Part shown: piece by piece, positions 24,226 through 32,370 of the stretch
Position numbering within the stretch: the first letter of the stretch is position 1
Layout: each line of letters opens with the position of its first letter
Assembly: GCF_001188955.3 (NCBI RefSeq)
Contig: NZ_JPRF03000076.1
Coordinates: forward strand, 124,001-188,000
Reading direction: 5' to 3'
Origin: Kitasatospora aureofaciens
GTDB lineage: Bacteria > Actinomycetota > Actinomycetes > Streptomycetales > Streptomycetaceae
DNA length: 64,000 nt
Position numbers and translations under genes: made by a program
Notes under the pieces: model-generated
The model's input: only the letters and a program-made list of their open reading frames with translations
The model's database searches: none
Told to the model about the DNA's origin: nothing

Positions 24226-27200
24226 TCATGCAGACGGGAAGCCCGGTGGCAGCTCCAGTTCGAACCAGACCACCTTGCCGTCGGCCGTCCGGCGGCTGCC
24301 CCAGCGGTGCGCCAGTTCGTTGACCAGGTGGATGCCGCGCCCGCCCTCGTCCTCGTTGCGGGCACGGCGGAGCCGGGGTGTCCCGCTCTCCCGGTCGGCG
24401 ACCTCCACGGTGAGCACCCGGGTGCAGAACAGGCGAAGCTGGGTGGGGGATCCGGCGTGCACCAGGGCGTTGGTGATCAGCTCGCTGGTGAGCAGCTCGG
24501 CCCAGTCGGTGAGTGCGGTCAGCCCCCAGGCGCTGAGCGTCTCCCGGGTGAAGCGGCGCGAGTGGGCGACCATCGCGTGGTCACCGGTGAGCGGCAGGGA
24601 GGCGATCCGGTCGGCTCCCTCCGGGCGGACCTGCGCCATGATGACGGCGATGTCGTCCTCGGCGGTGCGCCCGGTGAGCCGGGTCAGGACGGCGTCGCAG
24701 GTCTGCTCCAGCGAGTGGCACCGGTCGGCGACCGTACGGCAGAGCAGTTGCAGGCCCTCGTCGAGGTCGCGGCCCCGGCGTTCGACCAGGCCGTCGGTGT
24801 AGAGGGTCAGGATGGCCTGCTCGGGAAGGGTGAACTCGACGCTCTCGAAGGGGACTCCGCCCACGCCCAGCGGCGCGCCGGGCGGCAGGTCGACGAGACG
24901 GGCGTTGCCCTCGGTGTCGGCGACCACGGGCGGCAGGTGACCGGCGCAGGCGGCGGTGCAGCTACGGTCGGCGGGGTCGTAGACCACGCAGACGCAGGTG
25001 GCGAACTGGCCCTCGCCGAGCGCCACGGTGGCCTCGTCCAGCCGGTGCAGCACCCGCGTCGGGTTGAGCTCCAGGGTGATCAACGTCCGGGCCACCGTCC
25101 GGAGTTGGCCCATGGTGGCGGCGGCGCGGATGCCGTGGCCCATCACGTCGCCGACGATCAGCGCGACCCGCCCGGAGGAGAGCGGCACCACGTCGAACCA
25201 GTCGCCGCCGACCTCGCTGACCACGCTGCTGGGCAGGTAGCGGTAGGCGAGCTCCAGACCGATGGTGCGGTGGATCTCCTGCGGCAGCAGACTGCGTTGG
25301 AGGGTGAGCGCGGTGTCCCGCTCCCGGCGGTAGAGCCGGGCGTTGTCGATCGCCAGCGCGGTGCGCGCGGCCAGCTCCTCGGCCAGTGAACGGTCCGCCG
25401 GCCCGAACGGCACCGGATTGTGGGTGCGGACGAACTCCGCACCGCCCAGCACGAGTCCGCGCGCCACCAGCGGCACCATCAGGTACGAGTGCACCCCGGC
25501 GGCCAGTCCCGGCTGCACCCGGTCGGGGGAGGCGACGATCCGCCGCAGCTCCTCCTCGGTCACCGTGGAGACCAGGATCGAGTGCCGGGTGCGCAGGCTC
25601 TGCGCGTACACCTCGGCCGACTGCGAGGTCTCACCGACCTGGTCGGCGGCCGCCGTCATGCTGCCGTCCGGCGCGGACTCGCCGACCGCCACCGCCCGCA
25701 TCAGCACCGAACCGTCCCTCGGCACCGGGCCCGGCTCCTCGCCGCCGAGCACCGCGTCGCGCAGGTCCACCGTGACGAAGTCGGCGAAGCGCGGGAGCAC
25801 CACCTCCACCAACTCCCTCGCGGTGCGGTGCAGATCGAGGGTGGTGCCGATCCGGTTGCTCGCCTCGTTCAACAGACCCAGCCGCTGCTGGGCGGCCCAG
25901 GCCTCGTCCAGCGCCCGCTGCCGGGCGGCAGCCGCGTCGCGCTCGCGGGTGAACAGCAGCGCGTTGTCGATCGACACCGCCGCCCGCACCGCCAACTCGC
26001 CGGCCAGCGCGAGGTCCTCGTCCCCGTACGGACGCTCCACCAGGGTCCGGTAGAAACCCGCGACGCCGACCGGACTGCCGCGCGCGATCAGCGGAACGAC
26101 CATGAACGAGCGCACGTTCTGCTCCCGTACGGCGGCGGTGCGCACCGGGTCCTCGGCGAACCAGGCCATGCCCTCCTCGTCCATCCGGGGCACCAGCACC
26201 GGCTTGCGGTGCGCCAGGCTCCACGCGTACGGCGAACCCGGCAGGAAGCGGTGCACCCCGCCCAGCCGTTCGATCGGGGCCAGGGTCGAGCCGCGCACCG
26301 AATGGAACGCCATCCGCCGCAGCAGCGCCGAACCGTCCGCCGGGGGCCGCACCTCGCGCTCGCCCCGGACCAGCTCCTCCAGCACCTCCACCACCACGGT
26401 GTCGGCCAGCCGGGGCGTCGCCACCTCCGCCAACTCGTTCGCGGTGCGGTCGAGATCGAGCGTCGTGCCGATCCGGGCGGACGCCGCGTTCACCAGCGCC
26501 AGCCGCTCCTGCGCGGCCTTCGCCTCGCGCAACGCCTGCTGCCGGGCCAGCACCGTCTGGTGCTGGCGCAGGTACAGCCGGGCGTTGTCGATCGCGACCG
26601 CCGCGCGCGAGGCCAGCTCGTCACCGAGCGTGATGTCGGCCTCGGCGAAGGACTCCCGCTCGCCGCGCCGCGAGTACACCACCATGCCGAGCGTGGTGCC
26701 GCGCGCCACCAGCGGCGTGATCCGCACCGAACGCGGGCGGTCGCCCAGGACCGCCTGGCGGCGGCTCTCGCTGAGAGCGTCGGCCAGCGGCACCAGCTCC
26801 CAGGACGGCACCACCACCGTCCGCCCGGTGATCAGCGCCCGGGCGTACGGAGAGTCCGGCGGCAGCTCGTAGACCGAGTCCACCGGCAGGGCGCCGGCCG
26901 GGTACAGCGGGTCGGACGTCGCCAGCGCCAGGCGACGCACCAGGTGCGGGGCGTCCGGGGCGGCCGGCTCGACATTGCGCCCGGCGATCAGCGCCTCCAG
27001 GGCGAACACCCCGCTGAGGTCCGCGACCCTCGGCACCATCGCGTCGGCCAACTCGCGGGCGGTCTGCCGCAGGTCCAGGGTGGTGCCGATCGAGGCGGTC
27101 GCGTCCACCAGCAGCGACAGCCGCTCCTGGGCCCGGGCCGCCCGGGCCTCGGCGCGGTAGCGCTCCGTCACGTCGATGATCGTCGCGCTCACCCCGAGCA

Positions 27201-27906
27201 CCCGGCCGCCCTGGTCGGCCAGCCGGAAGTACGAGGCGGACCAGGCCCGGTCGCGCCGCGGATCCCCCGGCGTGCGGCCGTGCGTACGGAAGTCCACCAC
27301 CGGCACGCCACTCGCCAGCACCTGCCGCATCACCGCCTCGGTCTCCGCGGCGTTGCTCCCCGGCAGCACCTCGGCCACCCGGCGGCCCAGGTGTGCCTCG
27401 GCCGGCAGGCCGTTGCCCCTCGCCAGCGCCTCGTTCAGCCGGACATAGCGCAGATCGGTGTCGAAGACGGCCATACCGACCGGGCACTGGGTGAAGAAAC
27501 CGTCCAGCACGGCCAGGTCCGCCTGGATCCGCCGCAGCGTCGTCACCTCGGAGGCCACCGCCAGCACCAAGGGTGCCCCGCCCGGCCCCTGGACCGGATG
27601 CGTACGGAACTCCAGGTTCACCAGATGCCCGTCCCGGTGCCGGACCGGAAACACCCCCGACCACTCGCGGCCGGCCAGGATCTCCCCGAACAACTCCAGT
27701 ACCTCGGGCCGCTGCTCGTCCGAGGTCAACAGCTTGGCCGCCTTCGCGCCCACCGCCTCGTCCGCACGGTAGCCGAGCAGCGCCTCAGCGTCACCGCTCC
27801 AGTGCAGGATCCGCCCGTCGGCCTCGATCAGGGCCGTGGCGATCGGTACCATCAGCAGGGCGTCCTGCTGAGGATCCGCCCGGCGCTGTCCGTCGTCGTT
27901 CACCAT
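24226..27906 (-). CDS. PAS-GAF-SpoIIE phosphatase-HATPase multi-sensor protein
   Basis: This 1226-residue cytoplasmic protein reads, in order: PAS (about 15-120), PAS (130-250), three GAF units (about 280-445, 485-650, 690-855), a SpoIIE PP2C domain (about 885-1095) and an RsbW-like HATPase (about 1105-1220). Each GAF is preceded by the same linker, ASxRIGTTLDLxRTAxEL. PP2C metal residues appear in EVGGDWFDVV, VGDVMGHG and EDDIAVIM; the ATPase has ELITNALVHA (N-box) and GGRGIHLV. Carrying both a phosphatase and an anti-sigma-type kinase, it can act on an anti-sigma antagonist both ways. ATG 27906 is favoured; TTG 27924 in frame is possible. A GGGAAC-CC-GTTCCC palindrome lies 25 bases upstream. 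Confidence 0.9.
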   Translation of the reverse strand: MVNDDGQRRADPQQDALLMVPIATALIEADGRILHWSGDAEALLGYRADEAVGAKAAKLLTSDEQRPEVLELFGEILAGREWSGVFPVRHRDGHLVNLEFRTHPVQGPGGAPLVLAVASEVTTLRRIQADLAVLDGFFTQCPVGMAVFDTDLRYVRLNEALARGNGLPAEAHLGRRVAEVLPGSNAAETEAVMRQVLASGVPVVDFRTHGRTPGDPRRDRAWSASYFRLADQGGRVLGVSATIIDVTERYRAEARAARAQERLSLLVDATASIGTTLDLRQTARELADAMVPRVADLSGVFALEALIAGRNVEPAAPDAPHLVRRLALATSDPLYPAGALPVDSVYELPPDSPYARALITGRTVVVPSWELVPLADALSESRRQAVLGDRPRSVRITPLVARGTTLGMVVYSRRGERESFAEADITLGDELASRAAVAIDNARLYLRQHQTVLARQQALREAKAAQERLALVNAASARIGTTLDLDRTANELAEVATPRLADTVVVEVLEELVRGEREVRPPADGSALLRRMAFHSVRGSTLAPIERLGGVHRFLPGSPYAWSLAHRKPVLVPRMDEEGMAWFAEDPVRTAAVREQNVRSFMVVPLIARGSPVGVAGFYRTLVERPYGDEDLALAGELAVRAAVSIDNALLFTRERDAAAARQRALDEAWAAQQRLGLLNEASNRIGTTLDLHRTARELVEVVLPRFADFVTVDLRDAVLGGEEPGPVPRDGSVLMRAVAVGESAPDGSMTAAADQVGETSQSAEVYAQSLRTRHSILVSTVTEEELRRIVASPDRVQPGLAAGVHSYLMVPLVARGLVLGGAEFVRTHNPVPFGPADRSLAEELAARTALAIDNARLYRRERDTALTLQRSLLPQEIHRTIGLELAYRYLPSSVVSEVGGDWFDVVPLSSGRVALIVGDVMGHGIRAAATMGQLRTVARTLITLELNPTRVLHRLDEATVALGEGQFATCVCVVYDPADRSCTAACAGHLPPVVADTEGNARLVDLPPGAPLGVGGVPFESVEFTLPEQAILTLYTDGLVERRGRDLDEGLQLLCRTVADRCHSLEQTCDAVLTRLTGRTAEDDIAVIMAQVRPEGADRIASLPLTGDHAMVAHSRRFTRETLSAWGLTALTDWAELLTSELITNALVHAGSPTQLRLFCTRVLTVEVADRESGTPRLRRARNEDEGGRGIHLVNELAHRWGSRRTADGKVVWFELELPPGFPSA

Positions 27907-28388
27907 GGCCAGAGAACCGCCCAACCACCCGGGAACCCGTTCCCACCAGCCCTGTCATCCTCGCACGCAGGCCCCACGCGTCGCTCATCGAACTCGGACA
28001 CGACGCGACACCGAAGCGTCACCAGCGCCGCGAACCAGGCGTCTCTCCGCCGCGACAGCCGAACTCCCCGCCCTCAGGGAGCAACCCGGCACGAACACAG
28101 GGGAGTCGAGCAGCCCCCTGTCGTCCGACCACCAGCTCCCGCGCACCGCGCCACGGGGAATTCCCAACCCCGACGAACCCGCCCCCCTCCACACGCGAAG
28201 AGCCCCCCGGCCGACCGGCCGCCTGCACGCCGCCGGAGCGACAGCGCCGGCCCTCCGGCCGAGCCCCGCGGACGATTAAGACGTCGTTTCCTTTGGCTGC
28301 AGGTGAGCCCGCCCCAGATGGGGAGACTTCGCTCTGACCGTCTGATCTCATGGACGATTTTGCTGGTACCCAGGCACCGGTCCGGCGT
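27907..28388. other. Divergent intergenic region PAS-SpoIIE / SUKH
   Basis: No gene is supported here. GGGAACCCGTTCCC (27931-27944, 6-bp arms, 2-base centre) is a candidate operator just before the PAS-SpoIIE start. GGGAATTCCC near 28157 is a second palindrome. The right end turns AT-richer (GATTAAGACGTCG, about 28274) and may hold the SUKH promoter. Confidence 0.45.
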
Positions 28389-28922
28389 ATGACCGACCCC
28401 ATTGAGATAGTCGGGGAGCTGGAAAGCGCGGTACCGGGTCTGGCCGAACTGCGCCTTCCGAAACCCAGCAGCATCAGCCGGCAGGTCGTGGAAGCCGATC
28501 TGGGGGTGGCCTTGCCGGCCGATTCCAGGCTCCTGTGTGAGCTCTACCCGCCTTTCGTGCTCGGCGACTTCCTTGGTGTCGGTGGTCCGGATCCTGGTGG
28601 TGAGCACTCGTGGGTGCAGGGAACACGCGAGACGCTGGAGATTATCGCGGAGTGGTGCGAGGAAGCCGAGCCGGCTGTGCCGCTCCACGCCCATCCCGCC
28701 CCGGGCGGTCTGCCTCCCTGGGCTGACTCGAATCGCGGGGACTTCTTCCTGTGGACCACCAACCCGGCGAGGCCCCAGGACTGGACGGTCACCGTCGCCT
28801 CGCGGAGCTCCGCGCGGTGGCACTACACCGGTGGGGCCGTTCAGTTCCTGGCCGACCTGGTCAGCGGCGCAGTGGAACCGTGGGCCCTGCCCACGATCCG
28901 ACCCAGCGTTGTGGCCTGGTGA
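28389..28922 (+). CDS. SUKH (SMI1/KNR4-like) family protein
   Basis: The 177-residue protein has the SUKH pattern: an N-terminal helix, SRQVVEADLGVALPADSRLLCELYPPF (read in two parts), GDFLGVGGPDP, PAVPLHAHPAPGGLPPWADSNRGDFFLW and a final WHYTGGAVQFLADLVSG. SUKH proteins often act as immunity proteins against nuclease toxins of polymorphic or contact-dependent systems. No toxin gene is adjacent. Third codon positions are less GC-biased than in the neighbours (GAGATAGTCGGGG), and the hairpin array follows, both hinting at an acquired patch. ATG 28350 in frame would add 13 residues; neither start has a good ribosome site. Confidence 0.72.
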   Translation: MTDPIEIVGELESAVPGLAELRLPKPSSISRQVVEADLGVALPADSRLLCELYPPFVLGDFLGVGGPDPGGEHSWVQGTRETLEIIAEWCEEAEPAVPLHAHPAPGGLPPWADSNRGDFFLWTTNPARPQDWTVTVASRSSARWHYTGGAVQFLADLVSGAVEPWALPTIRPSVVAW

Positions 28923-29173
28923 GCGCCAGTCGGACCAGCAGGCGACGGAAGCAGATGAGCGTGGCAGCAATATTGGCCCAACGCCTTTGGCCACCAGAGG
29001 AAGCGACCTCTAACAACCCCCACGGGCCCGGCGTCTCCCCCCGGCCGAGCGGACGCCCGAGGTCGCCGCAGCCCCGGCTGACTGAGCGCTGGCCCTCGTG
29101 CCCACAGCCGAAGAAGATTCACCGGGCGGGGCAGAGCGCCGATTGACCAGCTGATGGGGTATGGGTGCCTGTG
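28923..29173. other. Non-coding stretch before hairpin array
   Basis: Between the SUKH stop and the hairpin array I find no supported gene. Short reading frames on both strands are Arg/Pro-rich and lack start signals. It contains scattered AT-richer pieces (AGCAATATTGGCCC, about 28964) unlike the surrounding chromosome. Confidence 0.4.
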
Positions 29174-29556
29174 CGACTTCATATGAGAAGTCGGCGAGTT
29201 CGACTTCCTAAGTCGGTTCGGCCTGGCCCGCGAGCCGTGGCCTGTGCGGTTTCCCGCGTCGCAACGCGGTTCGTCTTACGCGGGAAGTCGGGCGGTTCGA
29301 CTTCCCGTGTCGGCTCGGCCTGGGGACGCGCGGGTTCGCTGGGACGGGGAGTGCGCCTCGCCCGGCTTTTCATGCCTCCGTGGGTGTTGACCTTCCCCGT
29401 CTTGCTCCTGCGCGGGTCCTTGTGCGCGAGAAGTCGGTTGGTTCGACTTCCTGCGCTGACCCGGGGTGTGCGGGTTTGTCGGGCGGGCAGACACATCCAC
29501 TCGTTTTCCCGCCTGCAGGGGTTCTTGTGTCTGAGAAGTCGGCGGGTTCGACTTCC
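29174..29556. repeat. Array of four GAAGTCG/CGACTTC hairpin repeats
   Basis: Four 23-base units of the form RGAAGTCG-N7-CGACTTCC occur at 29186-29208, 29283-29305, 29429-29451 and 29534-29556. Arms are 7-8 bp, loops always 7 bases and end in TT (GCGAGTT, GGCGGTT, GTTGGTT, GCGGGTT). Unit spacing is 97, 146 and 105 bases. An extra CGACTTC at 29174 and AAGTCG at 29210 flank the first unit. Flanking sequence is partly repeated too: TCGGCCTGG follows units 1 and 2, and CTTGTG precedes units 3 and 4. The array lies between convergent 3' ends of the SUKH and MFS genes. I do not recognise the family. Confidence 0.75.
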
Positions 29557-29565
29557 CGTGTTGCG

Positions 29566-31044
29566 TCATCGGGTGGTGGCGTGGTCGGGGGTGGGGGTGG
29601 TGGGCGCGGGTTGCGGGGTGGGACGGGATTCGGCGGTGCGGGCGGCGAGGGCCAGGGCGGCTCCGATGAGGCAGAGGGCGGCGGCGACCAGGACGGCACG
29701 GTCGGTGCCGGTGGCGAGGGCGTGGGCGGCGGCTGCGGGGCCGAGGGTGGTGGGGCGGGCGGAGCCGGCGACGGCAACCGTGACGGCCACGCCCAGGGCC
29801 GAGCCGATGTAGCGGGAGGTGTTGTTGGCGCCCGAGCCCATGGCGGCCCGGTGGGCGGGGACGCTGCTGACCGCGAGCCGGGCGAGGGCCGCGTTGAGGA
29901 CGCCGCTGCCGATGCCGGCGACCGCCAGGCCGGGGGCCAGGCGGAGCCAGCTGGAGTCGGGGGTGAGCCCGTACAGTCCGCCCTCGCCGAGGCCGCAGAC
30001 CAGCAGGCCGAGGGCGACCTGGGAGGTGGCGGACAAGCGGGCGGCCAGTCGCCGGGCCTGGAGGGCGGAGAGCACGGATAGGCCGGACCAGAGGGCCAGC
30101 ACTCCGCCCGCGGCGAGGCCGGAGAGGCCGAGCACGCCCTGGAGCAGGGTGGGCAGGTAGCTCATGAAGCCGACCAGCGACAGCCCGGTGAACAGGGCGC
30201 CGCCGGTCGCGGCGGTGAAGCCGGGGCTGCGGAACAGGGAGAGGTCGAGCATCGGCTCCCGGACCTTCGCCTCGACCAGCGTGAAGGCCGCGAGCAGCAC
30301 CACCCCGCCCGCCAGCAGGGCCACCACAACAGGCCGTCCCCAGCCACTGCGGCCCTCGGCGAGACCGGCGATGAGCAGGGAGGTGCCGGTGGTGAGGGTC
30401 AGGACGCCGTACGGGTCGAGCGCACGGGGCCGCTCGGCCCGGGACTCGGTGAGGCAGGCGGCGGCCCAGGCGGTCACGGCGGCCGAGACCACGGCGAGCC
30501 CGCCGCTGACCGCGCGCCAGCCGAACCACTGTTGGACGAGTGCGCCGTAGACCGGCCCGACCGCGATGCCGAGGCCTACGGCCGCGCCCCAGATGCCAAG
30601 GGCCCGGATCCGGCCCGGCCCGGGCGGGTGGGCGTGGCTGATCAGGCCGAGCGCGGGCGCCAGGACGGCGGCCGAGGCGACGCCGAGCAGTACGCGGGCG
30701 GCCAGGTAGACGGCGCCGCCCGGGGCAAGTGCGGCGAGGGCCTCGGCGGCGGCGAACAGCAGCACGCCGAAGGTGAAGACCCGCTTGCGGCCGTGGTCGT
30801 CGGCGACGCTGCCGGCCGTGAGGAGGAGCGCCGAGATGCCGACCAGGGCGCCGGTGAGGATCCAGGTGCGGCCGGAGGCGCCGAGGTGGGCGGCCTGGGC
30901 GGTGGCGGCGAGCGAGGCGGTGGGGGCCGTGTAGGCGACGGTGGTCAGCGCGGTCGCGGTCGCCGTGACGGCCAGGGTCGCGCCGGGTCGGACGGCCGGG
31001 GTGGCGGTGGCGGTGGCGGAACCGGGCGGTGGTGCGGGGGGCAT
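29566..31044 (-). CDS. MFS drug-exporter-like transporter (DHA2 type)
   Basis: The 492-residue protein has about fourteen hydrophobic helices. Motif A appears as GSVADDHGRKRVFTFG (about residue 77), and motif C-like glycines occur in GIWGAAVGLGIAVGPVYGALV (split in two), the antiporter hallmark. It closely fits DHA2 exporters of actinomycetes. ATG 31044 has GGAGGGAAC at good spacing. A divergent HxlR regulator gene starts 121 bases away, with shared operator-like repeats between them. The stop codon lies 10 bases from the last hairpin repeat, which may act as its terminator. The substrate is unknown. Confidence 0.9.
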   Translation of the reverse strand: MPPAPPPGSATATATPAVRPGATLAVTATATALTTVAYTAPTASLAATAQAAHLGASGRTWILTGALVGISALLLTAGSVADDHGRKRVFTFGVLLFAAAEALAALAPGGAVYLAARVLLGVASAAVLAPALGLISHAHPPGPGRIRALGIWGAAVGLGIAVGPVYGALVQQWFGWRAVSGGLAVVSAAVTAWAAACLTESRAERPRALDPYGVLTLTTGTSLLIAGLAEGRSGWGRPVVVALLAGGVVLLAAFTLVEAKVREPMLDLSLFRSPGFTAATGGALFTGLSLVGFMSYLPTLLQGVLGLSGLAAGGVLALWSGLSVLSALQARRLAARLSATSQVALGLLVCGLGEGGLYGLTPDSSWLRLAPGLAVAGIGSGVLNAALARLAVSSVPAHRAAMGSGANNTSRYIGSALGVAVTVAVAGSARPTTLGPAAAAHALATGTDRAVLVAAALCLIGAALALAARTAESRPTPQPAPTTPTPDHATTR

Positions 31045-31073
31045 GGGTGTTCCCTCCGGAGGCTGAACCAATA

Positions 31074-31158
31074 GGTCTGGTGAATGAACCTTCGTCTCGG
31101 ACAGCACGCTACCACCGCTGGTCTGTTCATTGAACCCACCTGGACGGTGGACTACGCT
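31074..31158. promoter_or_regulatory. HxlR operator pair and hxlR promoter
   Basis: Two 17-base direct repeats, GGTCTGGTGAATGAACC (31074-31090) and GGTCTGTTCATTGAACC (31120-31136), share GGTCTGnTnnnTGAACC and lie 46 bases apart. The second contains the palindrome GTTCATTGAAC. TTGAAC (31130-31135), a 17-base spacer and TACGCT (31153-31158) form a good promoter ending 7 bases before the regulator's ATG, so repeat 2 overlaps the -35. Repeat 1 sits 30 bases upstream of the exporter start. This arrangement suits one regulator controlling both genes. Confidence 0.72.
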
Positions 31159-31165
31159 GGCCCGC

Positions 31166-31702
31166 ATGGCGCTGGGAACGGACTACGAACTGCAGGACTG
31201 CGCACTGGCCCGCGCCCTGGAGGTGGTCGGCGAGCGCTGGAGCCTGCTGATCGTCCGCGACGCGTTCTACGGCGTGCAGCGCTTCAACGACTTCCTCACC
31301 CACCTCGGCATCCCGCGCGCCGTCCTCACCGCCCGCCTCAACGCCCTGGTCGCGGCCGGGGTGCTGCGCAGGGAGCCGTACCAGCAGGCGCCGCTGCGCC
31401 ACGGTTACCTGCTCACCGAGACCGGCCTCGAACTCTGGGGGCCGCTCTACCAGTTGAGCCGCTGGGGCGGCCGACACGCCACCGAGGGCGGCCCGCACCA
31501 CCTCTTCGCGCACGCGCGCTGTGGCACCGACCTGGACCTCGTCGGCGCCTGCCCCAAGTGCGGCGGCGGGCCCGTCCCCCCGGCCGAGGTCGTCATGCGC
31601 CCGAACCCCGCCCACACCGGTGGCCACCGCGATGACCCGGTCTCCCGCGCGCTGGTCCGCTCGCACCTGCTGCTCGAACCGATCGCCTCGGCGGCGGCGT
31701 AA
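31166..31702 (+). CDS. HxlR family transcriptional regulator
   Basis: The 178-residue protein has the HxlR winged helix (about 5-110): DCALARALEVVGERWSLLIVRDAFYGVQRFNDF, IPRAVLTARLNALVAAGVL, HGYLLTETGLELW. A C-terminal extension holds CGTDLDLVGACPKCGG, a three-Cys zinc-ribbon-like stretch found in a common actinobacterial subgroup. Some HxlR proteins sense electrophiles through Cys, so Cys in the N-terminal DCAL may matter. ATG 31166 lies 7 bases after the -10 with no ribosome site, so the mRNA is probably leaderless. It is divergent from an MFS exporter, its likely target. Confidence 0.9.
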   Translation: MALGTDYELQDCALARALEVVGERWSLLIVRDAFYGVQRFNDFLTHLGIPRAVLTARLNALVAAGVLRREPYQQAPLRHGYLLTETGLELWGPLYQLSRWGGRHATEGGPHHLFAHARCGTDLDLVGACPKCGGGPVPPAEVVMRPNPAHTGGHRDDPVSRALVRSHLLLEPIASAAA

Positions 31703-31704
31703 CA

Positions 31705-31765
31705 GCGGGGCGCTGCCGGGGGCGCCCCGCCGGCGAGGCCGTCGACAGGTAGCCGACGGCCTCGC
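31705..31765 (+). terminator. Tandem hairpin terminators after hxlR
   Basis: Two perfect hairpins follow each other: a 9-bp stem GCGGGGCGC/GCGCCCCGC (31705-31713 with 31722-31730) and a 12-bp stem GCGAGGCCGTCG/CGACGGCCTCGC (31733-31744 with 31754-31765, 9-base loop). Being symmetrical they can also end transcripts from the right. Confidence 0.75.
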
Positions 31766-31785
31766 GGGCCAGGGCGCGTGCGCGG

Positions 31786-32366
31786 TCAGGAGTGGAACCG
31801 GACCTCCGGGTTGGCGGCGGTCGGCCCGTCGAGCAGTGTGGCAGGACCCGCCTGCCGCTGCGGGGCGGTTCGTGCACCAGCGTGGTCAGCGCTTCGGGCG
31901 AGGTGCCGGGGTGCGCACCGACTCGTCCGTGGTCGCCAGGCCGTTTGGCGTCGGCACCGGGACCAGTTCGTCGCTGAACCCGCCCGCACGTGGGCCCGGG
32001 CCGCCTTGGTGGGCGAGTGGGCCGCGAATTCGTCCATCGCCTCCCGTGAGAGCGACCACTTGGCCGCGATCAGCTCGGCGCTGACGCCTGCGCGACGGGC
32101 CCGCCCAGGTAGCGGGCCGCGACCGAGGCGCCGAACGGGTCCGCCCCCGGCGGCACGTTGGACCACATCGGCACCCGGCTCGTCGTCTCGATGCCGCAGG
32201 CCGCCGCCGCTCCGACGATCACCCCTGCGGCGCGAAGTGCACGGCCTGCGGGGAGGCCCCGGGAACCCCGCCGCGAGTCAGTCGCCGATCAGGTCGTCGA
32301 CCGGGCCGGGTCGATGCCGTGGCGCCCGATCAGGGCTTGGCGGGTGTGGGGCGAGAAGCCCGCTAA
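31786..32366 (-). pseudogene. Decayed acetyl-CoA acyltransferase (thiolase)
   Basis: Reading leftward, thiolase pieces appear in the right order but different frames: RHGIDPAR then VDDLIGD (around 32290-32325), SPQAVHFA (about 32250), AAGVIVGAAAACGIETTSRV followed by PMWSNVPPGADPFGASVAAR (32105-32235), GVSAELIAAKWSLSREAMDE (about 32025-32090), FSDELVPVPTPNGLATTDES (about 31920-31980) and GTSPEALTTLV (about 31880-31910). At least four frameshifts separate them. The stretch between VDDLIGD and SPQAVHF that would carry the active-site Cys is deleted, and the C-terminal half with the catalytic HPxG and CxG motifs is missing. It cannot encode a working enzyme. Confidence 0.8.
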
Positions 32367-32370
32367 GCGC

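Noticed and set aside
29186..29556. tRNA-like T-arm (GGTTCGACTTCC) in the hairpin repeats
   Set aside because: The GGTTCGA piece resembles a T-loop, but no acceptor stem, D-arm or anticodon arm can be drawn around any copy and the loop has the wrong length.
29174..29556. CRISPR array
   Set aside because: Only four short units with irregular spacing (97-146 bases), partly repeated spacers and no cas genes.
31741..31985. Short minus-strand ORFs in the thiolase remnant as genes
   Set aside because: Their peptides belong to one thiolase split over several frames, so they are decay products.
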